Shown here in pieces: positions 16,301 to 35,797 of a stretch of DNA of 64,000 bases. The notes beneath the pieces were generated by a model. That model was not told the origin of the DNA, ran no database searches, and worked only from the letters and a program-made list of their open reading frames with translations. Source of the DNA: Eutrigla gurnardus (taxonomy: Eukaryota; Chordata; Actinopteri; Perciformes; Triglidae); assembly GCA_963514095.1 (NCBI GenBank), contig OY741281.1, positions 1,446,487 to 1,510,486 on the forward strand. Direction: 5' to 3'. Numbering within the stretch: the first letter of the stretch is position 1; each line of letters starts with the position of its first letter. The translations under genes were made by a program, and so were the position numbers.

Positions 16301-18777
16301 CCTGTAGAGCAACCAGCTGTTATCTCTAAGGTTATAGCGGCGAGGCGACATTAGTTCAGAATCCGTAGTTAACCGACTGTTTTTACACCCTCCATCTTGA
16401 ACCTCGTACATGCTAACGCTAGCTAGCAAGCGTAACTTACAGTTTTATACAGACAAAAGCACTTAAAGTAGTTCGAGTGTGGGTTGACATTGTGACCGAT
16501 GGCTGTATATTTCAAACGATGACATGACTTTGTTTTATGCTCGTGTTTGTAGCAGACTACCTGGAGTTCTGCTTCTTCTTCTTCACAAGAAACATCAACA
16601 ACCGGCGACGCGACAGCTAGCTTCCTCCTCCCGCTTTCTGACTTCGAACGGGAACGGACCGTACCATGAAGGGGAAAGGAGGGGGGGGGACCCACATTAA
16701 ATCTACATCGATGAAGCTTATTTTGATTCGTGTGTAATAAAAACGAAAATATTAGAAACAACTAATTGGCTTAATTGTAAATTATACAACACGGGAAGTT
16801 GTATGTACGTTTCTTGAGTAAATCAAACTAATGACGTACCCCCTCCGCCTTTAGTTGGCGAGGCCGTGGCAGGATCACGTGATATCAGGGGGCGGTGCAA
16901 GAACCAGACGGAAAATGAAATATAAAATACATTTTTTTTATTAAATACAAAATGAAATATAAAAAATACATATATAACATTATAAATCCAAATAAAAATG
17001 TTCTTTAATGTTATTTTATTACAAGTTAAGAGTTATATGTTCAGTTAAAAACTATTAAATCAAGTAAGATCGGTTTAAATTTAAGATTTAAAGACCAAGT
17101 TCTCTCGGATATGTCTGATTTGCAAAGTTGTGTAACATAAATATATTCATAGATGTAGATTAATTTTAATTTAATTATGACAGAATCCCCAGTCGATTCG
17201 GTTAATGCAATCAAATACAAGAGCTTTAGACTATTCAGTTAGAGTTGATTCAGCTCTCTGGTTCGTGGTGGTGTTGCACTATACTGTACTTTACTTGACA
17301 TGTTTTATTATTATTGATTTTTTTTTGTTCATCCGATTTGAACAAACATGAAACAATGTGAAAACACATAAGAAAACATTTGATGAAGATCAAAGAATTG
17401 TGACCAAGGTCAGACTGAGCATTTCTGTGTTCTCTTGTTCCGTTTCATTAACGGTCAGGACAGGAAACAGTCGTGACTTCTTACTTATCGACTTGTTTTC
17501 AGCAAGCCCATCCGGCCCCAGCAAAATCTCCTATCTCAACCATGTTACATGCATTTGTTGGCAAATAAAAGTGTCCTGATATCTTTAATCAAGCTTTTCT
17601 GCAATTTATGACTGATGTGCTTGTCCTGTAGATGTTTCGGTTTCTGTGAGGAAACTGTGGTGAGACCATGTATCGCCTTAAAAGCCCACCACTGGATAGT
17701 TTTACTTTTTATTTCACGTGTTCCTATTTGCTTCTGCACTTGATGGTCAGAAAAATCACACAAATGAAATGCGCTCACCTCAAAGCGTTGCAACATTTAA
17801 GAAGACACCAAAAAAACGATAAATGTCCAAAGTGATGGGAACTAATGCTTAAAAAGAGCAAGGGGGGGTTGTGATTGTGAAAGCATAAACAGGAAGGATG
17901 GTGAGTTTATGGTCCACACAGAAGACAAAGATGTGGTTTGGTTAAGATTGTAGATGTAGATTAGACACAAATATCGAGCGTTTCGGCCCTTTAAGCAGAA
18001 CCGAAATAAAAGACAAAATCTGCAGTGAGGCTGCGTCTGCTTCAAAAATAAAACGTGGCAACATGCTGACGATGAGCAGGTTTACGTTACTGGTTATTTA
18101 TTTATTTCCCTAACGGCGAATCTTACCCTAAACCCTAACCCAACCAACGAAGCCAGTCAGAGGCTTCGCCCCCTTCCTCGGAAAATCAAATTCACATCAC
18201 GATTAACCGCCTTATCTTAGCGTGCTAGCAGCACTAGCACGCTAAATACACAAAGTCAACAAAAAGCAAAGTATTGGATCAGATAACGGAACGAGATGGA
18301 AAAAGTTCAGGGATCGACTAAAGCGATTACAGTCTGTCCTCTGAGGATCTCAAATGTCTGAACCGGAACCATCCGGTAGTTGTGGAGTCGTTTCAGTTTT
18401 CACTTCCACCTCTTATTATAGAAACACGAGCTGCCGCAGCCGTCCCCTTCTTCAGCGTTAGTCCATTCGTCCAACTTCCATCATTATTCTGAACTCGATC
18501 CAGTCGAGAGGTTTTCTGGAATAAAGACTAAAACCACAAAGTAACGTTCCGAAGCAGAGAGAGAAAATTAAATCAACGCAATGCTTCGTCCACACTCTCG
18601 TAACAGCGTAGGAAAAAGCACATGGGTAGCTCCAGACATCGGTGTAGCATGAAAGCACGGTGGACGCGACCACGGAGAGCCCGTCCGATGTCCGTTCTCC
18701 CTTCTGATTTTCTATTTCTATGGTTCACACAAAAGTGTCTCATTGAGTCTTGTCGCGTCTTCGAGGCCAAGAGTTGT
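16301..18777. other. Intergenic: cip2a promoter and SH2D1-like 3' flank
   Basis: The right-hand neighbour of the cip2a start (16300-16690) is fairly GC-rich and is the likely promoter and 5' untranslated region. From about 16900 to 18000 the sequence is AT-rich with no gene seen. The part up to 18777 is probably the 3' untranslated region of the SH2D1-like gene; a TTTATT at 18101-18106 (AATAAA on the minus strand) is a candidate signal. Confidence 0.5.
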
Positions 18778-21700
18778 TCAGGGAGGCAAGACTTGGACGT
18801 AATCAGACGAGTCGGGAGCATCTGGAGGAAGAAACGAAGGGAAAAGTCAAAAAGATGCTGTGAGAAGGAGACAGGGAGGATCAAACGTGGGGGGGGGCGT
18901 ACTTTCATAGTCTGGTTCGTCTTCGTTAGGAGGCGTCGCCGGAGGTTCGGGAGGTTTTTGGGGCCGGATCAACAAGGCGGTCTTCCTTTTGATGGAGTGG
19001 CGCAGGTGAAAGGCCAGACCCTGGTTCCTCCTCTTAAAGTGACGGATCAGCTCGTCCAAAGTCTTGAAAATGGTCTCACCGAAACCTGGTGAGGTCTGAA
19101 GGAAACCACAACAGCACAGAGTGGAACAAACGACAACAACACTAAATGTGAAAGCTTTCACGGAACTTTACTGTCAAGTATTTTCTTTGCTGTCTGATTA
19201 TTATCTCCGGTTGTAGATTAAAACTGAGAAAATAACAGAAAGAAATGAGTCTTGTTTAGTCTGACCAAAAGAGATTCAGTTTAAAATCATCACATTGTAT
19301 ATAGGTAGGTATATATCATTATTATTATTTTAAATTATTATTATTTATTTATTATTATTATTATTATTATTTATATATTAAAAAAAATAAAATTATGTAT
19401 ATATGTTGTGCTGTATAATGTTCTCCAATTAAGATTTCAATAAAAATTTGAATAAAAAAAAAATCCTCATATTGGAGAAGCTGAAACAATAATGAAACAA
19501 TATCTTTAAAAATGACGATAACCTATTATTAAAATGTTTGATCATTCATTTTCTGTCCGTCCTTTACTAAGTTTCAGCTCAGAAAGCAGAAAAAAAACTA
19601 AAAATAATATTTAGATAGAAGTGGAAACACTACAATATGAGTGGAAAACATGATATGTGAGCCGGAAACATCCGAAGGAACATCCAGCAACGATTCTTTT
19701 AAAGATTTAAATCATGAATTTCAGATCAAAATCTGCCAGCAGCCTGATAAACGGTTAAAGTTTCCATTTCCTCTGACCTTCATCTCTTAAAAAACAAAAG
19801 AGTGGGCGTGAGCAACCATTGACGGATCTGGAAACTAAAAATGTTTGAGATCAGTGCTTATATGCAAATTTGCTGAATACTTGCTGTTTTCAGTGGAAAC
19901 ATTGCATATAATGAATTCACGTCAGACGTTTCCTGTGATGAGGTGATGAGGGGGTGAGACCATCTCTTCAGTCATAACTTCCTTTATAGGCTGAAAGGTT
20001 CCTTTAACCACTAATCTGATGCGTGATGTTTGTTTGTAGATTTAGGACGAGGAGGAGGAGGAGGAGGAGGAGGAGGAAGACCTGATTTATCAGATCTCTC
20101 CAGACTAATAATACCGACAAATACATTAGAAATGATAAAGAACTTCAAATGTCGTACTTCTCACTTATTTCACCACATTTTATTTTAGGTGCTCATATCA
20201 GTAAACGACTAACATAAACCCACTAAACACAAAAGAAAATATATATTTTTGCTGTTTAATTTTGTGTTAAGATCAGCTGATGAAGACTAAATGTGAGAGA
20301 TGTTGAATATCGTGTTCCAAAGTCAAATCCAAGCACTTTCCAAGCATTTCCAGGTGCATTTCCATGTTTTCCCAGCCCCTTCCAGCTGTGGTAAACTCCA
20401 TATTTGTATCAATCCAATGGTCAGTATTCAGTCTACTTATTCTGTCACTTGTTCATCACATTAAATGAGATGTTATTGTCCTCTAAACAACCAACATGAT
20501 GTTTGGAGACAGCTTTTTACAGAAGGACCACAAATGAAAGGAAAACTAATTCCACTAACAGATCCACAGAAATATAATCACCAACTATTTTCATCATCTG
20601 TTCATCATCAAAAGTCATTTTTCATAAAGAAATGTCAGAAAATGCTGTTTTCAGTCCCTCAGATATGGAGATCTTCTTTTCTCTGTTCTATCATAGATGT
20701 CATCACATACAACACACATTTCAAGACCTTTAGTCTAAATCCAAGCACTTTTCAAACCTTGAAAACACCTCATTAAAATTCAAGTGTTTTCAAGGGTTTC
20801 CAGCACCGTACCAACCCTGTTTTTTTCCTATTTTGAGGAGCTGGGGGGAGGCATCTTGTACTATAAATAAAAACACAGCAGTGTGCTGAAACCACGAACC
20901 CTAGCTGCCTCGATGACTCCCACTCAGACTCACGAGCTGAAACAAGCAGCTCGTGAGGTCGTGACGTCTGGTGTGGTTTCACTTTGAATCGTGTGTTTTC
21001 TGCAAGCGGGAAAAGCCGCGATAAAATGTCAATTATTTTACAGAATGAGTAAAGAATGCAAAGAATCTCACCAAACGACACGTTGCTATCAGAACCTTCA
21101 TGGTGGGCAACTAAACACACGGTTTAAAACTGAAATGAGCCGGGGGTCGATGACGGGATCCTGGCTGTGTGTGTGCACTGCAAAAATGGAATTTCAAAAA
21201 AGTAAAAAAAGCCTTGTATCAAGAAAATAAGTCTTATTTTTTGTCCAAAAAGAATATTAATCTTGTCAAGCAAGTTTTGCATTAGAACAAATATCTCATT
21301 TTAAGAAAGTATGCCTTACTTTTTCTTGATAAGATATTCCAGCTAATTTTGAGCTAGAATGAACCAGAAAAAGAGTATAAAAATGTTTTACGATCAAACC
21401 CAGCGGGGCACCAAGATTATTTGCCTTATTTTAAGAGTAAGACCATTTGCACAACATCTCAATTCAAGAATGCCATGAAACAAGGACAAAAGTTTTTATT
21501 ATTAATATTTTCATTTTCATTACAGGGCAGTTGCTTGGTGAGATTGAAAACCATATGGGATATTATGCTGCAAACCAGCTGCAACATGATGTTTAGTTGC
21601 TATGCTGCTACAATAACTGATGTATTATTATTTTGATAGTGAGGTTCAAATCAAAACTGGCTTTTCAATCTGTTTGATTATGATGGATCTGGAATGCAGA

Positions 21701-22338
21701 AGTGCCCTTTTTTTTTTGGATGTTGAATTGAGCAATTGTATTGCAAAGTTAATAAAAAAAATTAATGCCCCATGTACGGAGGCTCAGCCTCGACGCGGAG
21801 ATCAGTGGTTCGACTCCCGGCCCGGCCATCTCCTTCGCGCATGTCTTCCCCCTCTATCTCCCCTTTCCACACTGTCTCTCTCATAATACAAATAAAAAAG
21901 GCTTGCATGGCACTCCAGCCATAAAAAAAAAAAAAACTGAGAAAGTTGTGGTATCTTGATTTAAGACATCACTTTTATATTTGTTATGCTGTTTTAAGAA
22001 ATGATGTCTTATTTTAACTACTTTTATGCTCATTATCAATCCCAGATTAAGGTGTAATTTCTTAAATTAGTAAAGAGACTTAAATTCTAATTTTGAGTAA
22101 TTTAATCTTGAATTAGTGTTTTTTTCATTGCTTGTTTTAGAAGAATTTGGATTAGTTTAAGATTTTCTGTCTAGTTTAAAGTCTCATTTTAGTCTTTCGG
22201 AGCTAAGAAATTTGGGCTTATTTTAAGAATTGCTTGTCAAGCAAAAAAAGCTTACCCCATTGGCAGATTTTTTTGCTTGATACAAGATAATTTGATTGAA
22301 TATGAGAATATTTTACTTCTTTCTAGAAGGGCTGTTTT

Positions 22339-22394
<56 letters not shown>

Positions 22395-23077
22395 ACCATG
22401 AGAGTATAGTGTCCGGTGCAGGTCTGCAGCAGTCTGTAGGTATACACCACCTTCTGTTTACTGCAAAGATAAACGTTGTTGAGACACATCGTTTGCAGAA
22501 TTTTTCATAATGAATTAACAATATTAGTACAACATGAAAAAAATAACCCTTACCTATAGCACTCTGATCGTAGCACTGTTGCTCTTGAAGTACTAGTTTA
22601 CTCAGATGAGGACCTAACACTTGTTCTATTTTTAGCTCTTACTTTATCAGCAATGATACGTTGTGGTTTCTTTGTTTCTTTCTTTTGACAAATGTACTTA
22701 TTGTAAGTCGCTTTGGACAAAAGCGTCTGCTAAATGACCTAAATGTAAATGATGAGGTGGTCACATGACCAACAGTTTTTAACCCCAACCCTCCACAGGC
22801 GTAAAGGACAGTAAAGTAAAGACAGTAAAAAGAGTAAAGAGTACTCAGTTAAAACAGTAAAGACAGTAAAGAGTACTCAGTTAAAACAGTAAAGACAGTA
22901 AAGAGTACTCTGTAAAGACAGTAAAAGTACTCACTAGACACACAGACACATGGCTCCCTGGATGGTCTCGCTGTCCCGGATCAGGTAGGCTCCGTCCTTG
23001 TTCTTCTTGCCCAGCAGGTCCTCACACTCCTTCTTGGTGATGGCGCCATGGTAACAAACCGGCAGAGCTGCTGCCAT
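18778..23077 (-). CDS. SH2 domain-containing protein 1 family adaptor (SAP/EAT-2 type), complete
   Basis: Single-SH2 adaptor that binds phosphorylated ITSM motifs of SLAM-family receptors in lymphocytes and NK cells. Coding exons on the minus strand are 22935-23077, 22397-22460, 18903-19095 and 18778-18821; total 444 bases, 147 residues. The start has a strong ACCATGG context. The SH2 domain fills roughly residues 8-110: YHGAITKKECEDLL, AYLIRDSETIQGAMCLCV with the phosphotyrosine-binding arginine, VVYTYRLLQT, and FKRRNQGLAFHL. A proline-rich linker follows, then a tail with two tyrosines, DYENAPDSSDYVQVLPP. The YVxVLP ending and the IKR after the SH2 domain look more like EAT-2 (SH2D1B) than SAP (SH2D1A), but fish names are unsettled, so I give no symbol. 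Introns hold an hAT-like copy, a nested hAT/SINE and a 205-base repeat. Confidence 0.85.
20040..20079. repeat. (GAG)n purine repeat
   Basis: About ten GGA/GAG units in the long intron of the SH2D1-like gene. Confidence 0.85.
20311..20819 (+). mobile_element. hAT-like non-autonomous element, copy 3
   Basis: About 509 bases. The right end GGTTTCCAGCACCGTACCAACCCTG is the most complete terminus of the four (first 20 bases: GGTTTCCAGCACCGTACCAA). The left end is eroded at CGTGTTCCAAAG. It is in the SH2D1-like intron 2. Confidence 0.72.
21176..22345. mobile_element. hAT-like non-autonomous element with 11-bp inverted ends
   Basis: The left end CACTGCAAAAA (21176-21186) and right end TTTTTGCAGTG (22335-22345) are perfect inverted repeats. 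Near the ends TTGTATCAAGAAAATAAG and CTTGATACAAGATAAT extend the symmetry. Both flanks read TGTGTGTG, consistent with an 8-bp target duplication but weak evidence, because the insertion is into a TG tract. The inside is AT-rich with no transposase. A SINE is nested at 21765-21925. It lies between SH2D1-like exons 2 and 3. Confidence 0.75.
21765..21925 (+). mobile_element. tRNA-derived SINE, 5'-truncated, nested
   Basis: It has GCCCATGTACGGAGGCTCAG, a tRNA T-arm-like GTGGTTCGACTCCCGG, a pyrimidine-rich body (TCTTCCCCCTCTATCTCCCC), AATACAAATAAAAAAGGC, and an A tail ending near 21925. This order is that of the widespread fish tRNA-SINEs. The A-box part is missing. Target duplication was not resolved because both flanks are A-rich. 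Confidence 0.75.
22342..22391. repeat. (TG)n microsatellite at splice donor
   Basis: TG run between the right end of the hAT-like element and the donor of SH2D1-like exon 2 (exon border 22397). Confidence 0.95.
22547..22750 (-). repeat. Dispersed teleost repeat, copy B (inverted relative to copy A)
   Basis: Reverse complement of 13274-13480 with few differences, from CCCTTACCTATAGC to GACCTAAATGTAAAT. It sits in intron 1 of the SH2D1-like gene. Confidence 0.8.
22800..22930. repeat. Tandem repeat of about 37-40 bases
   Basis: ACAGTAAAGACAGTAAAGAGTACTC and shorter variants (first 20: ACAGTAAAGACAGTAAAGAG) repeat three to four times just inside intron 1 of the SH2D1-like gene, ending at its donor. 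Confidence 0.8.
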
Positions 23078-25569
23078 GGTGACCAGAGACGGACCGACAT
23101 CCACCGCACACAACGCGACGCTGGTCTCAGAACAGCTCCGTTTCTAAGACCGCTGGCTCTGCGACCCCCCGACCCCCGCCAGGTCCTGATCCAGGAGCCA
23201 CAGAGAAGTCCAGATCTGAGGGCCTGGTGGTGGGTTTGGTCCCCTGAAGGCAGCAGCAGCCTGGAGGGCTAGAGGAGGAGAGAGGAGGACTCAACACGAG
23301 GAGGACTTCTGACGAGTGAGGCGTGAGAGAACCGAAACAGGAGAAAACCAGCGAGGGAGGCCTTGCGTCACTCACAGGAAGTGTTGGTGTGTGAGAGACG
23401 GAGCGGCGGCAGAGGAAGAAGTAGGTGACATACTTCTACTACCTCAGCCACAGCACCAACAGCAGTACTGCAGTATTATTCTGTGTAGAAGTACTTGTAG
23501 GGGTTTGAACTCCAGTTGAATACCGGTCATAATAGAAAGAAACAAGCAGACTTGATTATTAATTCACAATGGGGTAGATAAAGGGAGAGAGTTATTAATA
23601 TTATTATTATTGTTATTATATTTTTAAAATTCATAATTATGATTTTTGTATATATTGAATTTTTGTTAATTTTTAAAGAAAAGTTGCAGCCTGGCATGTT
23701 GCCGGTGTGATAATCTCTCCGACTCTCTCTCTTACGTGCCAAGCCAGGTGACCGATGAGGGGGCGGGGCCTCAAAGGTAAGCTCTTTAACTGGCCGGGAC
23801 ATCGTGACCTTTTACCTGCTCACCTGTCAATCACAGGCACAAACAAAAGCTAACTATCACGGAGACAAACGTCTCACACTTTGTGGATTTCCTTTCATTT
23901 CAGTCCCGAATAAAAGTCGACTTTTGCATAAAAATGAAAAACTTGCAGGGACTTGAAGTCAATCCAAAGAAAAAACTTGATTGATTGATGTCTGATTGAT
24001 GAATGTAAGATATTATTGGTTGGTACTAGCCGACAAAACAAAGCGTCATATTTTGTTTTCCAAGAAGAAGAACAAAAATATTGAATTTTTATATAAAAAT
24101 ATGAAGAAGTTGCTTTTGTTTTGCATTTATTGTTAAAAAGGTGAACGATATGAGCGGGAACTTTGTGTCAGCTCGACTTGAAGCAGCACATTCGGTTGTC
24201 TTTTACACCACTAGGGGGCGATCACACATTAACCCAAAGAAACACGCCATGAAGACGCTTTGACGACGACACTCGTATCTGTCTGTCCAATGTGATGCTA
24301 CCGCTCAGTTAGCGTAGCTTAGCATGAAGTCTGCAGCTTCTTGACTGAAACCAAAGAGTGAAAAGCAGGCTGGGTTTTTCTGGGAGGCGAGCCGGACCAC
24401 CCGGAGGTAAAACCGGGAGAAGCATTCACAGTCATTGTTCTAGTGTTGCATGTTTGTTTCTCCCTCTGTGCCTTTAAGAAGTCAAAACGAGCTCCTCCAT
24501 CGATTCCATGGCGGTTCAGTCTCGCCTTTGAAGTGTGTTCTCGGCCGCGGGATGTTAAATTACACGATGGAGCCGGCAGCGAGCCGGGCCGGGCGGCGAG
24601 GGCCGGGACGCGGTCGGAGCCCGCCGAGCTATTAATAACCAGAACTGAAGGAGCCTACAAATCTTTTACAGCACAGATTACACAGTCAGACTGGCAGCTC
24701 ACTAATCAGAGACGAGGAGCGGCCACCCGCCACGTCTCTGACATATCATCATCATCATCATCATCATCAAATCCTCCAGGAGGGGATTTTGTTCAGCTTC
24801 ATAAAACTCACTTCAACATGCAGAACTGGCTCGACGACTGTTTGTTAGATTAATCTGAAAGATCTGCAGTTTTATTTTTTTAAATTAAAAGAACATCGAA
24901 ACTGAAAAATCCAGCTTGTTCTTAATTTACAAAGCTAACAGAGCTAGCCGCTATGCTAACTTTACATTTGACTTTCATCCCAAGCGAATTACAATAAGTG
25001 CATTTGTTGGAAGAGATATTTTACTATATTTCTACTATCAGTACAGTGAGGACGTTCACAGTGATTTGAACATAACTGTGTGAATTTGTTTTGATGAATA
25101 AAGTCTGGTACGTTTTGTAAAACACAAAGTGTTGAAACTCGTTCTGCACTATGAAGAAGTAGAAAAGCAGAACTCATTTACACACAACCGGCCTGCAACT
25201 CATGATCATCTTCTTTATTCAACGATTTATCGTTTGCTCTCTAAAATGTCAAAAAAAAAATAGTGAAAAATATCCAGTGATGTCATTTAAATGTCTTGTT
25301 TTGAAAGACATTTAGATTAATATGATATAAAAACATTTATTGGCACGTTTTCAGATCTTTTGTTATCCTTTCTGTAAATGAAGACGCCTCCTCCCTCCCT
25401 GTCCTCCCTCCTTCCTCCCTGTCCTCCTTCCTCCCTCCCTCTCCTTCCTCCCTCTCACAACACTCCCTCCCTCGTTCAGTCACTCCCTCCTTTCACTCCC
25501 AGCCCTCCTTCCCTCTCTCTCCGTCCATACCTCCAGCACTCCCCTCTTCGTCTCCTGCTCGTAGGAAGG
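23078..25569. other. Intergenic: divergent promoters of the SH2D1-like gene and liph
   Basis: No coding exon recognised. The two neighbours point away from each other. A GC-rich, CpG-containing patch lies at about 24530-24640. An (ATC)n run lies at 24743-24770, a fragment of the CCAAGCGAATTACAATAAG repeat near 24960, and a pyrimidine-rich (CTCCCT)n stretch at 25385-25540 immediately before the liph start. Confidence 0.5.
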
Positions 25570-33560
<7,991 letters not shown>

Positions 33561-33917
33561 CCCCCCACCAGTCACACTCCTCCTCCTCCTCCTCCTCCTC
33601 CTCCTGTGGAAACACCAAACTCAGCCAGACGTCCTCTGGGTGCTACGGGGTCTACCGCCCCACCTCCGAGGGGCTGCAACTCCAGGTTACTGGAAAGTCA
33701 ACATATCGTTACGTAGGAGCGAAGCCACGTCTGTCCCTGCTGGCACCGACGGGACTTTTTCAGAGTTAATCTGTGAGATCTGGATCCACGGCAACCAGAT
33801 TAAGGAAACGTCTGCTGCTGCAGGAGAGACTTCACGGTGAGACCAGCTCTCTTCATGCTCTCTCATCAGCGTATCAGGGTCACTGGAGGAGGACGACGAC
33901 AAAAAACACAACTCAGG

Positions 33918-34541
33918 GACCATTTTCTCATAGACTTCTATACAACCAGAGAGGAGTCGCCCCCTGGTGGCCAGCAGGGAGAAGTAGGACCATTTTCTCA
34001 TAGACTTCTATACAACCAGAGAGGAGTCGCCCCCTGGTGGCCAGCAGAGAGAAGTAGGACCATTTTCTCATAGACTTCTATACAACCAGAGAGGAGTCGC
34101 CCCCTGGTGGCCAGCAGAGAGAAGTAGGACCATTTTCTCATAGACTTCTATACAACCAGAGAGGAGTCGCCCCCTGGTGGCCAGCAGGGAGAAGTAGGAC
34201 CATTTTCTCATAGACTTCTATACAACCAGAGAGGAGTCGCCCCCTGGTGGCCAGCAGAGAGAAGTAGGACTATTTTCTCATAGACTTCTATACAACCAGA
34301 GAGGAGTCGCCCCCTGGTGGCCAGCAGAGAGAAGTAGGACCATTTTCTCATAGACTTCTATACAACCAGAGAGGAGTCGCCCCCTGGTGGCCAGCAGGGA
34401 GAAGTAGGACCATTTTCTCATAGACTTCTATACAACCAGAGAGGAGTCGCCCCCTGGTGGCCAGCAGAGAGAAGTAGGACCATTTTCTCATAGACTTCTA
34501 TACAATCAGTGACCGCCCTCTGGTGGCCAGCAGAGAGAATG
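33918..34541. repeat. 70-bp minisatellite, eight full units and one truncated, with CTCF-like motif
   Basis: Units begin at 33918 and every 70 bases to 34478 with only one or two differences (CAGGGAG or CAGAGAG, and GACC or GACT). Each full unit holds TCGCCCCCTGGTGGCCAGCA, whose complement TGGCCACCAGGGGGCGA is one base from the CTCF consensus core. The last unit is cut short and reads CCGCCCTCTGGTGGCCAGCA. The unit itself (CATTTTCTCATAGACTTCTA) resembles part of a fish interspersed repeat. Confidence 0.95.
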
Positions 34542-35342
34542 ACAGGTTACTCCCATATGGTTTACAAAGGTGGTGATAATCTCTCTGTGGAATACATTTT
34601 AAAACATTTTCTTTTAATGTTTGAGTTATGATACATTTATGACAGCGACACAATTTATTAAAAACATCAACAGATTTCTGCATCAGCAACAAACAGCATT
34701 TATTTAACCCAACATATTTCTGCCCTGATTAAGGATGAAACTTTTATTATTATGGATTCATTTTTAATTTTCCCCATTTTTTGATTGAAAGAAATCTTAT
34801 TTTTTTGTTTAATTACCACTCTTCCCTTCCCTTTATCAAAAATACTTATAATTCAAACTATGCTTCCCTGAATATGACAATGTGAAAAATCCTACATTTT
34901 TCCAGTGGAAATGTTTTGAAGTCAGAGTTTCTCCTACAAAGATGTGAAATGATGACATTTCCTTCGTTTCAGTGCAGTTGAAGACAGATTAAGAAAAAGC
35001 AGCTTCTTACCTCGCGTGCCTTCTGCCTGCAGCTCTCCACCTCCTCACCTTGTTTTCCTGCTGCAAACTTTAAAACAGTCTGAGGTCATCGTGGTCGAGA
35101 CGCAGACTGAACTACGATGTTTGTCCACTTAAACAAACACAACCAGTCATAAGCTACTTCAGTCCTTCTGTGTTCATGTGTGAAGAGTACGGTGGAGTTT
35201 TATTCTGAAAGGTTTCAGCTATTTAAAGTGGTTTCGGGGAATTTGAGTGTTTTTTTTAAATAAGCAGCGAGAACAAAGATTTATTTATATCTTTTGAAAA
35301 GCTAAACTGTCTTTTTTATTATGTATTTTCACCCGAGGTTTG

Positions 35343-35348
35343 AATAAA
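35343..35348 (+). terminator. Candidate AATAAA polyadenylation signal for liph
   Basis: AATAAA in TTTGAATAAACATTC, about 1.8 kb after the liph stop. Using it would put the 70-bp array inside the liph 3' untranslated region. Earlier non-canonical signals cannot be excluded. Confidence 0.4.
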
Positions 35349-35597
35349 CATTCATATGACAAAAACACATTTTTATTTATCGTTTATTTATTAAATTGGC
35401 CTTACATGTGAAGAGTGCACTATGAAGGGTTTAGGACTCGTCAAACATCAGAAGTGTCAACATTAATTATGCAGTAAATTGGCTCCTAAAGTGGATTAAA
35501 TTGTTAATTTGTGTTGTTGAGAAGCGACTCGTCAGTATTGAGACTCTGCCGACACAGATGAACCACAAAGATGAAACCAAAGGAAAAAGAGAAATGT

Positions 35598-35603
35598 TTT
35601 ATT
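35598..35603 (-). terminator. Candidate AATAAA polyadenylation signal for bclaf3
   Basis: TTTATT on the plus strand, AATAAA on the coding strand, about 195 bases after the proposed bclaf3 stop. Confidence 0.45.
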
Positions 35604-35797
35604 GATTCAGCGACAGTCGGGGAGGTGTTCTTACTGCACAGAAAACCTAAAACCTCTTTACACAAACATGGCGGGACAGAATCTTCACCAACATCAACAC
35701 AGAGACGCAAAACCAAACCCTCTTTAGACGGGCTGGTGGTTAACACCAGCAGCTTGAGAGTCAACGGGGCGGCGTCCGATACCCTCCCAGTGTCCGG

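Larger units (their letters stand above)
33561..35797. other. liph 3' untranslated region and convergent intergenic region
   Basis: It starts with a (TCC)n run at 33580-33606, then GC-rich sequence, the 70-bp array at 33918-34541, and AT-rich sequence. Candidate polyadenylation signals for liph and bclaf3 face each other at 35343 and 35598. No coding exon seen. Confidence 0.6.

Noticed and set aside
18121..18145. Telomere-like CCCTAA repeats (ACCCTAAACCCTAACCC)
   Set aside because: Only two to three units in unique sequence next to a normal gene; too short for an interstitial telomere claim.
24443..24853. 136-codon plus-strand frame with a poly-serine stretch
   Set aside because: The serines come from an (ATC)n repeat, there is no recognised domain and no splice or start support; probably chance in a GC-rich promoter patch.
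33918..34541. Possible CRISPR-like array (regular repeats)
   Set aside because: Whole 70-base units are repeated with no variable spacers, in a vertebrate genome; it is a minisatellite.
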